A model generated the notes under the pieces. That model searched no databases and had not been told where the DNA came from. It was given only the letters and a program-made list of their open reading frames with translations. Shown in pieces: positions 15,528-24,778 of a stretch of 49,904 bases of DNA; the stretch's first letter is position 1, and every line of letters starts with the position of its first letter. The DNA is from a bacterium. Lineage in GTDB: Bacteria > Gemmatimonadota > Gemmatimonadetes > Gemmatimonadales > Gemmatimonadaceae. Location of the stretch: assembly GCA_021813725.1 (NCBI GenBank), contig JAKAJN010000007.1, positions 1-49,904 of the forward strand, in the 5' to 3' direction. The position numbers and the translations under genes are program-made.

Positions 15528-16577
15528 ATGACCGACTGGCGTGACGAACTGAGCACGCTGGCGCGGCGGATCCTGACGCCGCTCGCCGTGCTCTTCGCCA
15601 CGTACCTGGTGGGGATCGTCGGCTACAAGTGGATCGGCGGCCGCGACCACAGCTGGCTGGACGCGTTCTACATGACGACGATCACCCTGACGACCACCGG
15701 GTATCGCGAAGTCATCGATATCACAGCGCACCCCGCGGCGATGATCTTCACGATCGTCCTGCTGCTGTTCGGCGCGACCGCGGTGGTGATGACGGGCTCG
15801 ATGCTCACGGCCTATGTGGTCGAGGGCGACCTGACGGCTGGATTCCGGAGGCGGCGGATGCAGAAGCGGATTGACGCAATGCGCGCGCACACCATCGTGT
15901 GCGGTGCTGGGCAGACCGGAACGGCGGTGGTGCGCGAGCTCGTCTCGACCGACCGGCCTGCCGTGGCCATCGAGGGGAACGCGGAGCGGGCGGCGCTCTT
16001 TGAGAAGCTCTTTCCGGACGTGCCCGTGCTGGTCGGCGACTGCACCGACGACGAAGTGCTGACGCAGGCCGGGGTCACCCGGGCGTCGGGGGTGGTGGTC
16101 TGCACCGACGACGACAAGGTGGCGCTGGTGACCACGGTGCTGGCGCGGCAGATGGCGCCCAAGGCACGAATCGTCGCGCGAGCTTCCGACGAACGTGCGG
16201 CCGCGCGGCTGAAACAGAGTGGCGCAGACGCGGTGGTCTCCCCGGGACGCATCGGCGGGATGCGCATGGCGAGCGAACTTCTGCGGCCGAGCGTGGTGAC
16301 CTTCCTCGACCAGATGCTGCGCGACGAGAACCGGAACTTGCGGATCGAGGAAGTGCTGGTGGAGCAGGGGAGCGCGCTTGACGCGCACCACGTGGCCTCG
16401 CTGCGGCTGCACGAGTACGGCACCGGGTTGCTGCTGCTTGCGATGCGCACCCGCGCGGGGGACTACATCTTCAACCCGCCGGCCTCCACTGCGGTGCAGG
16501 GCGGCTGCTACCTCATCGTGATGGGCGATCCGGCGTCGGTGACGCACCTGCAGACGGCGGGGGTCGCGGCGCGATAG
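15528..16577 (+). CDS. Two-helix potassium-channel-type protein with TrkA-N (RCK) domain, atypical filter
   Basis: 349 residues. Two membrane helices (about 14-33 and 70-97) flank a pore loop with the filter TTGYR at 56-60 instead of the usual TVGYG. Residues from about 120 form an RCK/TrkA-N domain starting HTIVCGAGQTGTAVVREL (GxGxxG nucleotide motif), with a later GDCTDDEVL block. A TrkA-C-like part ends the protein (about 260-349: ALDAHHVASLRLHEYGTGLLLLAMR). Such proteins form tetrameric channels gated by Ca2+ or nucleotides. The changed filter makes potassium selectivity uncertain. It is cotranscribed with the glycosylasparaginase gene, an unobvious functional pair. Confidence 0.85.
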   Translation: MTDWRDELSTLARRILTPLAVLFATYLVGIVGYKWIGGRDHSWLDAFYMTTITLTTTGYREVIDITAHPAAMIFTIVLLLFGATAVVMTGSMLTAYVVEGDLTAGFRRRRMQKRIDAMRAHTIVCGAGQTGTAVVRELVSTDRPAVAIEGNAERAALFEKLFPDVPVLVGDCTDDEVLTQAGVTRASGVVVCTDDDKVALVTTVLARQMAPKARIVARASDERAAARLKQSGADAVVSPGRIGGMRMASELLRPSVVTFLDQMLRDENRNLRIEEVLVEQGSALDAHHVASLRLHEYGTGLLLLAMRTRAGDYIFNPPASTAVQGGCYLIVMGDPASVTHLQTAGVAAR

Positions 16578-16636
16578 CGCACGCCGGCGCCCGTGTCGGC
16601 GCCCGAGCCCGCGCCAACCAGGCGCCCGCGCGCCGC

Positions 16637-16665
16637 TTGGAGCGATGGTCGGGTCGGGCTAGATT
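16637..16665 (+). promoter_or_regulatory. leuS: Possible leuS promoter
   Basis: TTGGAG (16637-16642), 17 nt, TAGATT (16660-16665), about 75 nt upstream of the leuS ATG. The consensus match is weak (3/6 and 4/6). No T-box or attenuator-like structure was recognised in 16578-16740. Confidence 0.3.
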
Positions 16666-16740
16666 CCGCAAGTCCCCGCGGGTCGCGCTCCGGCGCCGGG
16701 CCTCGTGCGGGGAGTCCCGTACCACCCAGCCACTACCGTG

Positions 16741-19239
16741 ATGACCGTACCGAATTCGCCGGCCGGCCCTGCTGAGCCCGTCGGCTACGACCCGACTGCC
16801 GTGGAAGCCAAGTGGCGCGCCCGGTGGGTCGAGCGCGGCACCCACGCCACCGACCTGCTTGGCGCACGCCCGTTCTACCAGCTGATGATGTTCCCGTATC
16901 CGTCCGCCGAGGGACTGCACATCGGCAACCTGTACGCGTTCACGGGAAACGACATCCACGGGCGATTCCAGCGGTTGCAGGGCCACACGGTCCTCGAGCC
17001 GCTGGGCTATGATGCCTTCGGCATCCACTCGGAGAACTTCGCCCTCAAGATGGGCGTGCATCCGATGGAACTCATTCCGCGCAATGTCGCCAACTTCCGG
17101 CGGCAGCTCGACCGCGCGGGGCTGATGGTAGACTGGCGCCGTTCGGTGGACACCACCGATCCGAGCTACTACAGGTGGACGCAATGGGTCTTCCTGAAGC
17201 TCTTCGAGCGCGGCCTGGCGTACCGGAAGCAGGCGGCAGTGAACTGGTGCCCGTCGTGCAAGACGGTGCTGGCCAACGAGCAGGTGATCAATGGCGCCTG
17301 CGAGCGGTGCCACACGCCGGTCGAGCAGCGTGCGCTCGAACAGTGGTTCTTCCGCATCACCGACTATGCCGAGCGCCTGCTCAAGAATCTCGACTGGATT
17401 GACTGGTCGGAGAGCACGCGCACGGCGCAGCGCAATTGGCTCGGGCGCAGCGAGGGGGCCGAGCTGCGCTTCCGCGTGCTCGATCCGCTCACCGACGCCG
17501 GCAGCGCCGGCGTGATGGTGTCACAGGAGATCACCAGCGGCTCGACGGTGATCAACGTCTTCACGACACGCCCCGACACGATCTTCGGCGCCACCTATCT
17601 GGTGCTCGCCCCCGAGCATCCCGCGGTGGACCGCATTGTGACGAATGACCAGCGCGGCGCGGTGGAGGCGTACCGCGAGGCGGCGCGCAAGCAGGACCTC
17701 GTGAGCCGCCAGGTGAACAAGGAGAAGACCGGCGTCTTCACCGGCGCGTACGCCGTGAACCCGGCGAACGGCGAGATGATCCCCGTCTGGACGGCCGACT
17801 ACGTGTTGATGGGCTACGGTACCGGTGCGATCATGGCCGTGCCGGGGCACGACGAGCGCGACTTCGAGTTTGCGCAGAAGTTCAACCTCCCCATCGTGCG
17901 CGTCGTCGCCGGTCCCGACGACACCTCGCGCACGCCACTCGCCGCGGCGTACACGGACGACGCGGATGGCCGCCTCGTGAACAGCGAGCAGTTCGACGGC
18001 GTCGCGGTGCCGGACGCCAAGCGTCAGGTCACCGACTGGCTCACCGGCCGCGGCTCGGCGAAGCCGGTGACCACGTACCGCCTGCGTGACTGGTGCGTCT
18101 CGCGTCAGCGCTACTGGGGTCCGCCGATCCCGATCATCTACTGCGACGCGTGCGGAACGGTGCCGGTGCCGGAGAAGGACCTGCCCGTGCTGCTGCCGAA
18201 CGTCCCCGACTACAAGCCCGACGACTCCGGCGTCGGACCGCTGGCCCGCCACGCCGCGTTCTATCACGTCCCGTGCCCGACGTGCGGCAAGCCGGCGCGA
18301 CGCGAGACGGACGTGAGCGACACCTTCCTCGACAGCGCGTGGTACTTCCTGCGGTATCCGAGTGTGCCGAACGACGCGGTGCCGTTCGACCCGGCGACCA
18401 CGAAGACCTGGCTGCCGGTGTCGACGTACATCGGCGGCAACGAGCACGCGGTGCTGCACCTGCTGTACGCGCGCTTCATCAACATGGTGATGTTCGATGC
18501 GGGGCTGGTGCCGGAGGAGGAGCCGTTCCGGAGGTTCCGCGCGCACGGGATGATCATCCGCGACGGCGCCAAGATGTCGAAGTCGCGCGGCAACGTGGTG
18601 AACCCCGACGCCTACATGGACCAGTGGGGCGCCGACACGGTGCGCACCTACCTGATGTTCATCGGGCCGTTCGAGGAGGGCGGCGACTTCCGCGACCAGT
18701 CCATCAGCGGTGTGCGCCGCTTCCTCGACCGGCTCTGGGCCAGCGTGCGCGATGCGCGGCGCGACGGCGACCCCGACGCCGAGGTGATGCGCAAGCTGCA
18801 CCAGACGATCAAGAAGGTCGGGGCGGACATTCCGGCGCTCAGCTATAACACCGCGATTGCCGCGATGATGGAGTACATGAACGCGCTGCGCCGCGGCGAG
18901 CGCGTGCCGCACCGCAGTGAAGTGGCGCCGCTGGTGCAGCTCGTGTCGCCGTTCGCGCCGCACATCGCCGAGGAGCTGTGGGAGATGCTCGGCCACCAGG
19001 CGAGCGTCTTCGATGCCGGCTGGCCCGCGTACGATGCGGCGCTATCACACGATGATACGTTTGAGCTGGTGGTGCAGGTCAATGGCAAGACACGCGGCAA
19101 GGTGGGTGTGCCGCGCGAGGTCACGCAGGACGCGGCGTTGGCCGCGGCGCGCGCGGACGCCGGCATCGCCAAGTTCCTGACAGGCGAACCGAAGAAGGTG
19201 GTGTATGTGAAGGGGAGACTCTTGAGTGTGGTGGTGTAG
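16741..19239 (+). CDS. leuS: Leucyl-tRNA synthetase
   Basis: 832 residues from ATG 16741. The class I signature HIGH appears as HIGN in PYPSAEGLHIGNLYAFT. The zinc-type loop NWCPSCKTVLANEQVINGACERC follows. The CP1 editing domain carries TTRPDTIFGATYLVLAPEHP and the conserved MGYGTGAIMAVPGHDERDFEFA block. A second Cys pair (YCDACGTV) and the KMSKS loop (GAKMSKSRGNVVNP) complete the catalytic core, and the C-terminal anticodon-binding and LeuRS-specific domains close the protein. Length and order are normal for the bacterial enzyme, which charges tRNA-Leu and edits misactivated norvaline and isoleucine. It is a single gene; its stop codon overlaps the first base of the GACGGGA repeat. Confidence 0.98.
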   Translation: MTVPNSPAGPAEPVGYDPTAVEAKWRARWVERGTHATDLLGARPFYQLMMFPYPSAEGLHIGNLYAFTGNDIHGRFQRLQGHTVLEPLGYDAFGIHSENFALKMGVHPMELIPRNVANFRRQLDRAGLMVDWRRSVDTTDPSYYRWTQWVFLKLFERGLAYRKQAAVNWCPSCKTVLANEQVINGACERCHTPVEQRALEQWFFRITDYAERLLKNLDWIDWSESTRTAQRNWLGRSEGAELRFRVLDPLTDAGSAGVMVSQEITSGSTVINVFTTRPDTIFGATYLVLAPEHPAVDRIVTNDQRGAVEAYREAARKQDLVSRQVNKEKTGVFTGAYAVNPANGEMIPVWTADYVLMGYGTGAIMAVPGHDERDFEFAQKFNLPIVRVVAGPDDTSRTPLAAAYTDDADGRLVNSEQFDGVAVPDAKRQVTDWLTGRGSAKPVTTYRLRDWCVSRQRYWGPPIPIIYCDACGTVPVPEKDLPVLLPNVPDYKPDDSGVGPLARHAAFYHVPCPTCGKPARRETDVSDTFLDSAWYFLRYPSVPNDAVPFDPATTKTWLPVSTYIGGNEHAVLHLLYARFINMVMFDAGLVPEEEPFRRFRAHGMIIRDGAKMSKSRGNVVNPDAYMDQWGADTVRTYLMFIGPFEEGGDFRDQSISGVRRFLDRLWASVRDARRDGDPDAEVMRKLHQTIKKVGADIPALSYNTAIAAMMEYMNALRRGERVPHRSEVAPLVQLVSPFAPHIAEELWEMLGHQASVFDAGWPAYDAALSHDDTFELVVQVNGKTRGKVGVPREVTQDAALAAARADAGIAKFLTGEPKKVVYVKGRLLSVVV

Positions 19240-19344
19240 ACGGGAGACGGGAGACGGGAGCTAGAAGACGACTGCGGCCTGCGACGTGCAGGGCGTTCAT
19301 CGTGGGTCGCGCCATCTCCCGTCTTCCGTCTCCCGTCTCCCGTC
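19239..19344. repeat. Inverted GACGGGA heptamer arrays between leuS and the cysteine synthase gene
   Basis: The left arm 19239-19260 holds three GACGGGA units. The right arm 19323-19344 is its reverse complement with one mismatch in 22, and one further unit extends to 19316. A 62-nt spacer separates them. The left arm starts on the last base of the leuS stop codon. Because the flanking genes converge, the hairpin may act as a bidirectional terminator. Confidence 0.8.
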
Positions 19345-19363
19345 ACTATCCATCCGCGCCGAT

Positions 19364-20461
19364 CTATCCCCTCGCCAAATGCACCGGCGCCCCGTCCGGA
19401 TCTGTCGGGTCAAAACACGCATCGCACATCCGGTTCAATGCGCGGAAGCTGAGGAGCTTCACCTCGCTCGACAGGAACCCGGCCTTCACGGGCTCCGCCT
19501 GCATCAGGTCGGTGCTGAGGTATTTCTTGTTGTCGTCGCTGAGCACCGTCACCACCGTCGCATCGCCCCCCATCTGCTCCTGCACCAGGAGCGCCGCGAG
19601 GACATTGCACCCGCTCGAGATGCCCACGCCGATGCCGAGTTCCGAGGCGAGCCGCTGGGCCATGATGATCGAGTCGCCGTCATCCACGGCCACGACGGCA
19701 TCGAGTTCGTCGAGCTTGACGATGGCGGGAATGAACTCGTCGCTGATCCCCTGAATGCGGTGCTTTCCCACCTTGTAGCCGGTGCTGAGCGTCGGTGAGT
19801 TCGACGGCTCCACCGGATGCAGCTTGATGTCGGGGTTACGCTCGCGCAGGAAGCGGCCGGTCCCCATGATCGTGCCGCCCGTTCCCACGCCAGCGACGAA
19901 GGCGTCCGGAACCAGCCCGCGGGCGCGCACCTGCGCCCAGATTTCCGGACCGGTGCTGTATTCGTGCGCGGCGCAGTTCTGCACGTTGGCGAACTGCCGC
20001 GGCAGGAACGACCCCGCGGTGCTCGCGGCGAACTCCTCCGACAACCGGATCGATCCGAGGAACCCCCCCTGCTCGTGCGACACGAGGCGCACCTCGGCGC
20101 CGAACGACCGGATCAGGCGCTTGCGCTCCTCGCTCATCCAGTCTGGCATGAAGATGACGACTGGGTGCCCGAGCGCGCGGCCCACCGCGCTGAAGGCGAT
20201 GCCCGTGTTGCCGCTGGTGGCTTCGATGACCACGGCCCCCGGCTGCAGCTGCCCCGATTCGTACGCGCAGCGCATGATGTGCACGGCCATCCGGTCCTTG
20301 ATGGAGCCGGTGAAGTTCAGGTGCTCGGCCTTGGCGAAGATGCGGCGCGGACGCCCGCGAAAGCGGACATCAATCGCCAGCAGCGGTGTGTTGCCGACGA
20401 GATTGCGCAGCCCCTTCAGGCGGTCGAGAGCGGGCTGGGGTGGGTGCACCTGGACAGTCAC
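19364..20461 (-). CDS. Cysteine synthase family PLP enzyme
   Basis: 365 residues from GTG 20461, preferred over TTG 20467 because GGAG lies 7 nt upstream. It is a fold type II PLP enzyme: [11 protein letters not shown] contains the Schiff-base Lys (about 55), TSGNTG (82-87) is the substrate loop, and [14 protein letters not shown] (192-204) binds the PLP phosphate. The pattern fits O-acetylserine sulfhydrylase/cystathionine beta-synthase-like enzymes, which make cysteine or a related product from an activated serine. The C-terminus is longer than in standard CysK and contains [15 protein letters not shown], a Cys pair of unknown use. The exact substrate is undetermined. A small GGCGCC-GGAC-GGCGCC hairpin lies just upstream of the start. 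Confidence 0.85.
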   Translation of the reverse strand: MTVQVHPPQPALDRLKGLRNLVGNTPLLAIDVRFRGRPRRIFAKAEHLNFTGSIKDRMAVHIMRCAYESGQLQPGAVVIEATSGNTGIAFSAVGRALGHPVVIFMPDWMSEERKRLIRSFGAEVRLVSHEQGGFLGSIRLSEEFAASTAGSFLPRQFANVQNCAAHEYSTGPEIWAQVRARGLVPDAFVAGVGTGGTIMGTGRFLRERNPDIKLHPVEPSNSPTLSTGYKVGKHRIQGISDEFIPAIVKLDELDAVVAVDDGDSIIMAQRLASELGIGVGISSGCNVLAALLVQEQMGGDATVVTVLSDDNKKYLSTDLMQAEPVKAGFLSSEVKLLSFRALNRMCDACFDPTDPDGAPVHLARG

Positions 20462-20704
20462 GAGCAAACTCCGGTGGATCGTGGGAGGCGCCGGACGGCG
20501 CCCCTGAAAAGGTCAGAGGTACGGCGGAGGCGCGCAGTCAGCGAAAGTTGACGGCGCTGTAGGACAATTCACGCGCTCCCCGCGTGCCGTGGCCGACGCC
20601 GATCGGGCGGCGAAGGCCCGCTTCCGGTGCAGGCAACCCTCCGCCGCGGCCGCGTGACAATTCGGGTGGACCACTGAATCTACCGAATCCACACCGAGGC
20701 TCCC

Positions 20705-21859
20705 ATGCGCCGACCCGCGATTCTTCTTGGCACGCTTCTGCTCGTTGCGCCGTTTGCGGCGCCGCTCGCCGCGCAGCAGGTGCGCGTCTACACCAACGCC
20801 GACCGCCGGATGGCCGAGGCTGGCGGCGACCGCGCGATGATCGGCGTCTCCACCGCGTCGGGTTCGAAGCGCGACACCCTCGGCGTGCTCGTGTCGTCGG
20901 TGACGGAAGGCGGGCCGGCGGAGAAGGCCGGGTTCAGCGAGGGCGACCGCATTCAGTCCATCAACGGCGTCTCGCTGCGGGTGAATCGCGAGGATGCCGG
21001 CGACGACGAGATGAGCGGCATCATGCAGCGGCGCCTGACGCGGGAGCTGGGCAAGGTGAAGGCCGGTGACGAGGTGACGCTGCAGGTCTGGCACGACGGC
21101 GCGAGTCGAAGCTACAAGCTCAAGACCGTGGCAGCCGACGAGCTGTACAAGCCGGCCATGGCGCGCACGGCCAGTGAGGACCGGGCCGTGCTGGGCATCG
21201 GCTTCGGGCTGACCGGAAGCAAGCGCGACACGGCCGGCGTTTTCGTGAACTCGGTGACGGAGGACGGCCCGGCGGAGAAGGCCGGCATCGTCGAGGGGGA
21301 CCGCATTGCGGCGATCAACGGCGTCTCCCTGCGCCAGTCGAAGGATGACATCGAGGACGGATGGATTGCGAACTCCCGGCTCAATCGCCTGACGCGCGAA
21401 ATGCAGAAGGTGAAGGCCGGCGACGCAGTGGAGCTCACGGTGATCAGTGGCGGACGTGCGCGGCAGGTGAAGGTGACCAGCGCCAAGGCCTCGACGCTGA
21501 AGAAGGAGGGCGGGCGCTCCTTCACGATCTTCCGTTCGCCGGACGCGCCGATGGCCCAAATGGCCCCGATGGCCCCGATGGCCCCGATGCCGCCCATGAG
21601 CTTCGCCGTTCCGGCGGTGCCCAAGGCCCCCGCGGCGCCGCGCGCGCCGCGCGCGCCGGTGATTCGCTACTACGACCTCGATGGCAACGAGTCGGCGGTG
21701 CACCTGCAGCTGGACGATGTACGCGCCGAAGTGGAGCGGACGCTGAAGCTGGAGATGCCGCGCGTGCGATACGAAACGCAGCGCGCACTCGACGCGGCGC
21801 GTCGCGGGCTCGAAGAAGTGCGCCTCACCGGCCGCGCCGGGCGGACGATCCGGATGTAG
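20705..21859 (+). CDS. Secreted protein with two tandem PDZ domains
   Basis: 384 residues. The signal peptide MRRPAILLGTLLLVAPFAAPLAAQ is followed by two clearly duplicated PDZ units: SKRDTLGVLVSSVTEGGPAEKAG...GDRIQSINGVSLR (about 54-135) and SKRDTAGVFVNSVTEDGPAEKAG...GDRIAAINGVSLR (about 174-255). After these comes a Met/Ala/Pro stretch encoded by repeated GATGGCCCC units (21550-21600), then AAPRAPRAP, and a C-terminal helix (VHLQLDDVRAEVERTLKLEMPRV). No protease domain is present, so it is probably a periplasmic adaptor or chaperone-like protein that binds C-termini of other proteins. A GAGG at 5 nt supports the start. Confidence 0.88.
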   Translation: MRRPAILLGTLLLVAPFAAPLAAQQVRVYTNADRRMAEAGGDRAMIGVSTASGSKRDTLGVLVSSVTEGGPAEKAGFSEGDRIQSINGVSLRVNREDAGDDEMSGIMQRRLTRELGKVKAGDEVTLQVWHDGASRSYKLKTVAADELYKPAMARTASEDRAVLGIGFGLTGSKRDTAGVFVNSVTEDGPAEKAGIVEGDRIAAINGVSLRQSKDDIEDGWIANSRLNRLTREMQKVKAGDAVELTVISGGRARQVKVTSAKASTLKKEGGRSFTIFRSPDAPMAQMAPMAPMAPMPPMSFAVPAVPKAPAAPRAPRAPVIRYYDLDGNESAVHLQLDDVRAEVERTLKLEMPRVRYETQRALDAARRGLEEVRLTGRAGRTIRM

Positions 21860-21896
21860 CGTACCGTGCTGGCGCCGCCTGTCGTTGCCGGGCCTG

Positions 21897-24650
21897 TCAG
21901 AACGACGGCCCCAACAGCACGGCGTTGAAGACCACGCGGTCGAGCGCGCGCCACCAGCCGCGGAACAGCGGATCGTTGGCGAAGAGCACGACGTGTCCGC
22001 GTCCGACCTTCTCCTCGACGAGCAGCGCGGTCCCCTTGAGCAGGCGTTCGGTGTTGTCGGGGAAGCTGAAGCCGGCGCGCTTGAGCGGACCGGTCACCGG
22101 AAAGACGCCGACATTCGACCCGTCCTTGGAGAGCTTGAGGAACGCGTCACCGTCCATCAACACCGTCGTGCGCTGCTGCTCGACACCAAGCGTAAGCCAG
22201 TGCGTCAGGTCGAACACGGCGTCGAAGTGCGCGCCCGGAATGGGCTGCGGCGCATTGGCATTGGCGCTGGGACTCTTGATGGCGAGGAGCGAATCGGTGG
22301 CCGCGGATGGCGTCTCCTCCGCCTTCTTCCCCTTGCCCGAATCGTCCGCCGAGAGGATGCGCGCCGTCGTCAGCCCCACATCCTCGCGCGCGGCCCACGA
22401 GGTGGCCCGCCCCATCGTGATCAGCGTGCCGCCGCGTTCGATCCACGCCTTCAGGCCGGCCCCCTTGCCCAGTGCGCCCACGCCGCCGTCGGGGATGATG
22501 ACGACGTTGAACGCCGAAAGGTCGCCGTTGAGCGTGGCCAGCGTGACCGGCGTGAATTTCAGGCCGTAGCGCTTGTCCATGCTCCACCAGACTTCTCCAT
22601 ACGCGCCAAGACCGATGCCTTGGTCGGCGACGATGGCAATCTTCGGCTCCTGGACCGAGAGGGTGCTCCCCGACCCGGTGCCGTACTGCGAACTCTCCGG
22701 GAAGGCGGTGTTTACGCCGGTGACCTCGACGCCGGCGGGCCTGGCCAGCGCATCAATGCGCGCTTCGAGCGTGGCGTCGTTGCGCGAGACGCGCGCCACC
22801 CACGTACCGCGCGGCCAGTCCGTCTTCCCGGTCTGAATTGGCTGGCTGGCGATGGCCAGCTTGTACCCTTCCTGCAGCAGCTGGCCGGCCAGGCGCGACG
22901 CACCGGCGCGATCGTTGCGCCAGAGGTATGCCGACTTCGCGCCGGCCCCCTCCACGATGCCGCCGCGCACCGCGAACGGCAGTGCCTCGCCGTTGATGCG
23001 CGGGGCCGGCTCCGCGGGGAGTGTGAGCTTGTCGCCCGCGATCGGCGCCGCGTCTTCGGTCCACCACGACTCGACGCCAAACGCGACGGGCAGGGCCCAC
23101 GCCGTAATGTCGTAGAACTCGTACCCTTCACCGTCGGCGTTCTTGCCGCGGTTCAAGTTGCGGCGGAAGTACTCGAGCTGCGTCTTCGCAAAGACCGGGT
23201 CGAGCGACGGATCGGGTTCGAGCACCGCCTTGGCGAGCCGCCCCTGTGGCTGGGCGAGGTCCACGACGAGCGACCCGGCGGGGAAAGTACGGGTGCCGAC
23301 GGCGTCGTCCGCGTAGGCGTGTGCCTTCGCGCTGGTGAGCGGCTGCGAGAGTCGCTGCACCTCGACACCGGCACGGAGCAGCGCTGCGGCGAGTTCGCCG
23401 GCCCGTGCCGGATCGCTCCCCGGGGCAAAGACCACGCGCTTCATCGTCTGCGTGCGACCGTCGGCCACCGCCGACTGGCGGAAGGCGAGGTAGTCCTTCA
23501 CCCGTTCCGAGGCGCGCGCCGCGGTCGTTTCGAAGGTCGCGATTGCCGCCGTGAAATGCTTGGCGATGCCGTCGCGCAGGGAGAGCAGCGTGCCGTCGTC
23601 GCGGCGCTTGAGCAGGGCCGGGCCGCCGTCCGTCTCGTACGTCGCGCCGGTGGCGCCGGTCAGCGACGGCCACGTGTCGTAGTAGCCAGGGTAGTACAGG
23701 TCGAACTGGTCCCGCACGTAGTAGAGCCAGCCGAACTCGTCGAAGGCGCGCGCGTTGCCGGCGCCCACGGCCTCGTTCCATTTGTTGGGCCAGCCACTGA
23801 TGTTCGCGTTGATCGGTCGCGACGCAGGCGCCATGTAGTACTGCACGGTGTAGCCGTGCAAGTCCGCCGTCACCATCGGGTGCCAGCGCAGCATCCCGCC
23901 CACGATGTTGCGCACCTCCTGCTGCGTGGTGGCAATCAGGTCGCGGTTCATATCGAACCGGTAATGATTGTAGCGGCCGCTGATCGTCCACGGCTGGCCG
24001 CGCTGCTGCTCGAGCCCCACGCGCTCGGGGCTGCCGACGGCGATGGAGTTGGACCAGACGGCGAAGCGTTCGTGCCCGTCGGGGTTCGACGACGGGTTGA
24101 TGATCACGATTGCCTTCTGCAGCAGCGCGAGCGTCTTGGGGTCTTCCGTGGCGGCGAAGTGGTAGAGCAGCGCCATCGAGGCCTCGAAACCGGGGACCTC
24201 GTCGCCGTGCACCGATCCGCTAAACCAGACCACGGCCGGCGTGCGCGCCGCCACGGCATCGAGTTCGGCCGCGCTGGCGCCCCGCGGGTCGGCGATGCGG
24301 TCGAGGTCGGCGCGGATCTGGTCGAGGCGGGCGATGTTCTCCGGCGTCGAGACCACATAGATGCGCATCGTGCGCTTCTCATTCGTGCGTCCGATCTCCT
24401 CGACGCGCACGCGATCCCTGGCGGCGTCGGCGATGGCGAGGAGCACGCGCTCCTGCGCAGCGTACTGCGTGTGCCACGTGCCGATGCCGTAGCCCAGCAG
24501 GTCGTCCGGCTTCGGTACCGTCGTCCGGTACGGCCCCTTGGCGTAGAACGAGAAGCGCGCGTCGTCGCGCAGGGAATCGACGGGCGTGCGCTGCGCGGCG
24601 AGGGGCGCGGCAGCGGCGAACACCAGGGCAGCAAGAAGAAGTCGGCGCAT
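21897..24650 (-). CDS. Secreted M14-family zinc metallopeptidase with C-terminal class I amidotransferase-like domain
   Basis: 917 residues from ATG 24650. The frame stays open further upstream, but that part is antisense to or out of frame with kup. A signal peptide (MRRLLLAALVFAAAAPLAAQ) is followed by an M14 carboxypeptidase domain: zinc ligands in SGSVHGDEVPGFEA (HxxE) and ADLHGYTVQYY, with INPSSNPDGHERF and YNHYRFDMNRDL as typical active-site blocks, and a possible catalytic Glu in YETDGG. The C-terminal third contains FNVVIIPDGGVGALGKGAGLKAWIERGGTLITMG, the look of a glutamine-amidotransferase-like/ThuA-like fold. It is probably a periplasmic exopeptidase. A pyrimidine repeat separates it from kup upstream on the same strand. 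Confidence 0.88.
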   Translation of the reverse strand: MRRLLLAALVFAAAAPLAAQRTPVDSLRDDARFSFYAKGPYRTTVPKPDDLLGYGIGTWHTQYAAQERVLLAIADAARDRVRVEEIGRTNEKRTMRIYVVSTPENIARLDQIRADLDRIADPRGASAAELDAVAARTPAVVWFSGSVHGDEVPGFEASMALLYHFAATEDPKTLALLQKAIVIINPSSNPDGHERFAVWSNSIAVGSPERVGLEQQRGQPWTISGRYNHYRFDMNRDLIATTQQEVRNIVGGMLRWHPMVTADLHGYTVQYYMAPASRPINANISGWPNKWNEAVGAGNARAFDEFGWLYYVRDQFDLYYPGYYDTWPSLTGATGATYETDGGPALLKRRDDGTLLSLRDGIAKHFTAAIATFETTAARASERVKDYLAFRQSAVADGRTQTMKRVVFAPGSDPARAGELAAALLRAGVEVQRLSQPLTSAKAHAYADDAVGTRTFPAGSLVVDLAQPQGRLAKAVLEPDPSLDPVFAKTQLEYFRRNLNRGKNADGEGYEFYDITAWALPVAFGVESWWTEDAAPIAGDKLTLPAEPAPRINGEALPFAVRGGIVEGAGAKSAYLWRNDRAGASRLAGQLLQEGYKLAIASQPIQTGKTDWPRGTWVARVSRNDATLEARIDALARPAGVEVTGVNTAFPESSQYGTGSGSTLSVQEPKIAIVADQGIGLGAYGEVWWSMDKRYGLKFTPVTLATLNGDLSAFNVVIIPDGGVGALGKGAGLKAWIERGGTLITMGRATSWAAREDVGLTTARILSADDSGKGKKAEETPSAATDSLLAIKSPSANANAPQPIPGAHFDAVFDLTHWLTLGVEQQRTTVLMDGDAFLKLSKDGSNVGVFPVTGPLKRAGFSFPDNTERLLKGTALLVEEKVGRGHVVLFANDPLFRGWWRALDRVVFNAVLLGPSF

Positions 24651-24732
24651 GGCGGCGTGAGCAGGAATAGGAAGCCCAGAAATTGCACCGAGGACACCGG
24701 CGCGGCTACTGTGGTCTTCCCCGCCGCGCGTA

Positions 24733-24778
24733 GTCTGTTGTCTCGCTGTTTTCTCTCTGTTTCTTCTCTGTTGTCTCT
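24733..24778 (+). repeat. TTTTCTCTCTG-type pyrimidine repeat at the end of kup
   Basis: It holds one exact TTTTCTCTCTG (24749-24759) plus related units TTTCTTCTCTG and CTGTTGTCTC. It directly abuts the kup stop codon (24779-24781), just as the larger array at 12313-12385 abuts the aspartase stop. Confidence 0.7.

Noticed and set aside
20480-20510. GGCGCC-GGAC-GGCGCC hairpin as a riboswitch for the cysteine synthase gene
   Set aside because: It is a simple short hairpin without the conserved core of SAM or other sulfur riboswitches.
21550-21600. Repeated GATGGCCCC units as a possible regulatory repeat
   Set aside because: They lie in frame inside the PDZ protein and simply encode its Met/Ala/Pro linker.
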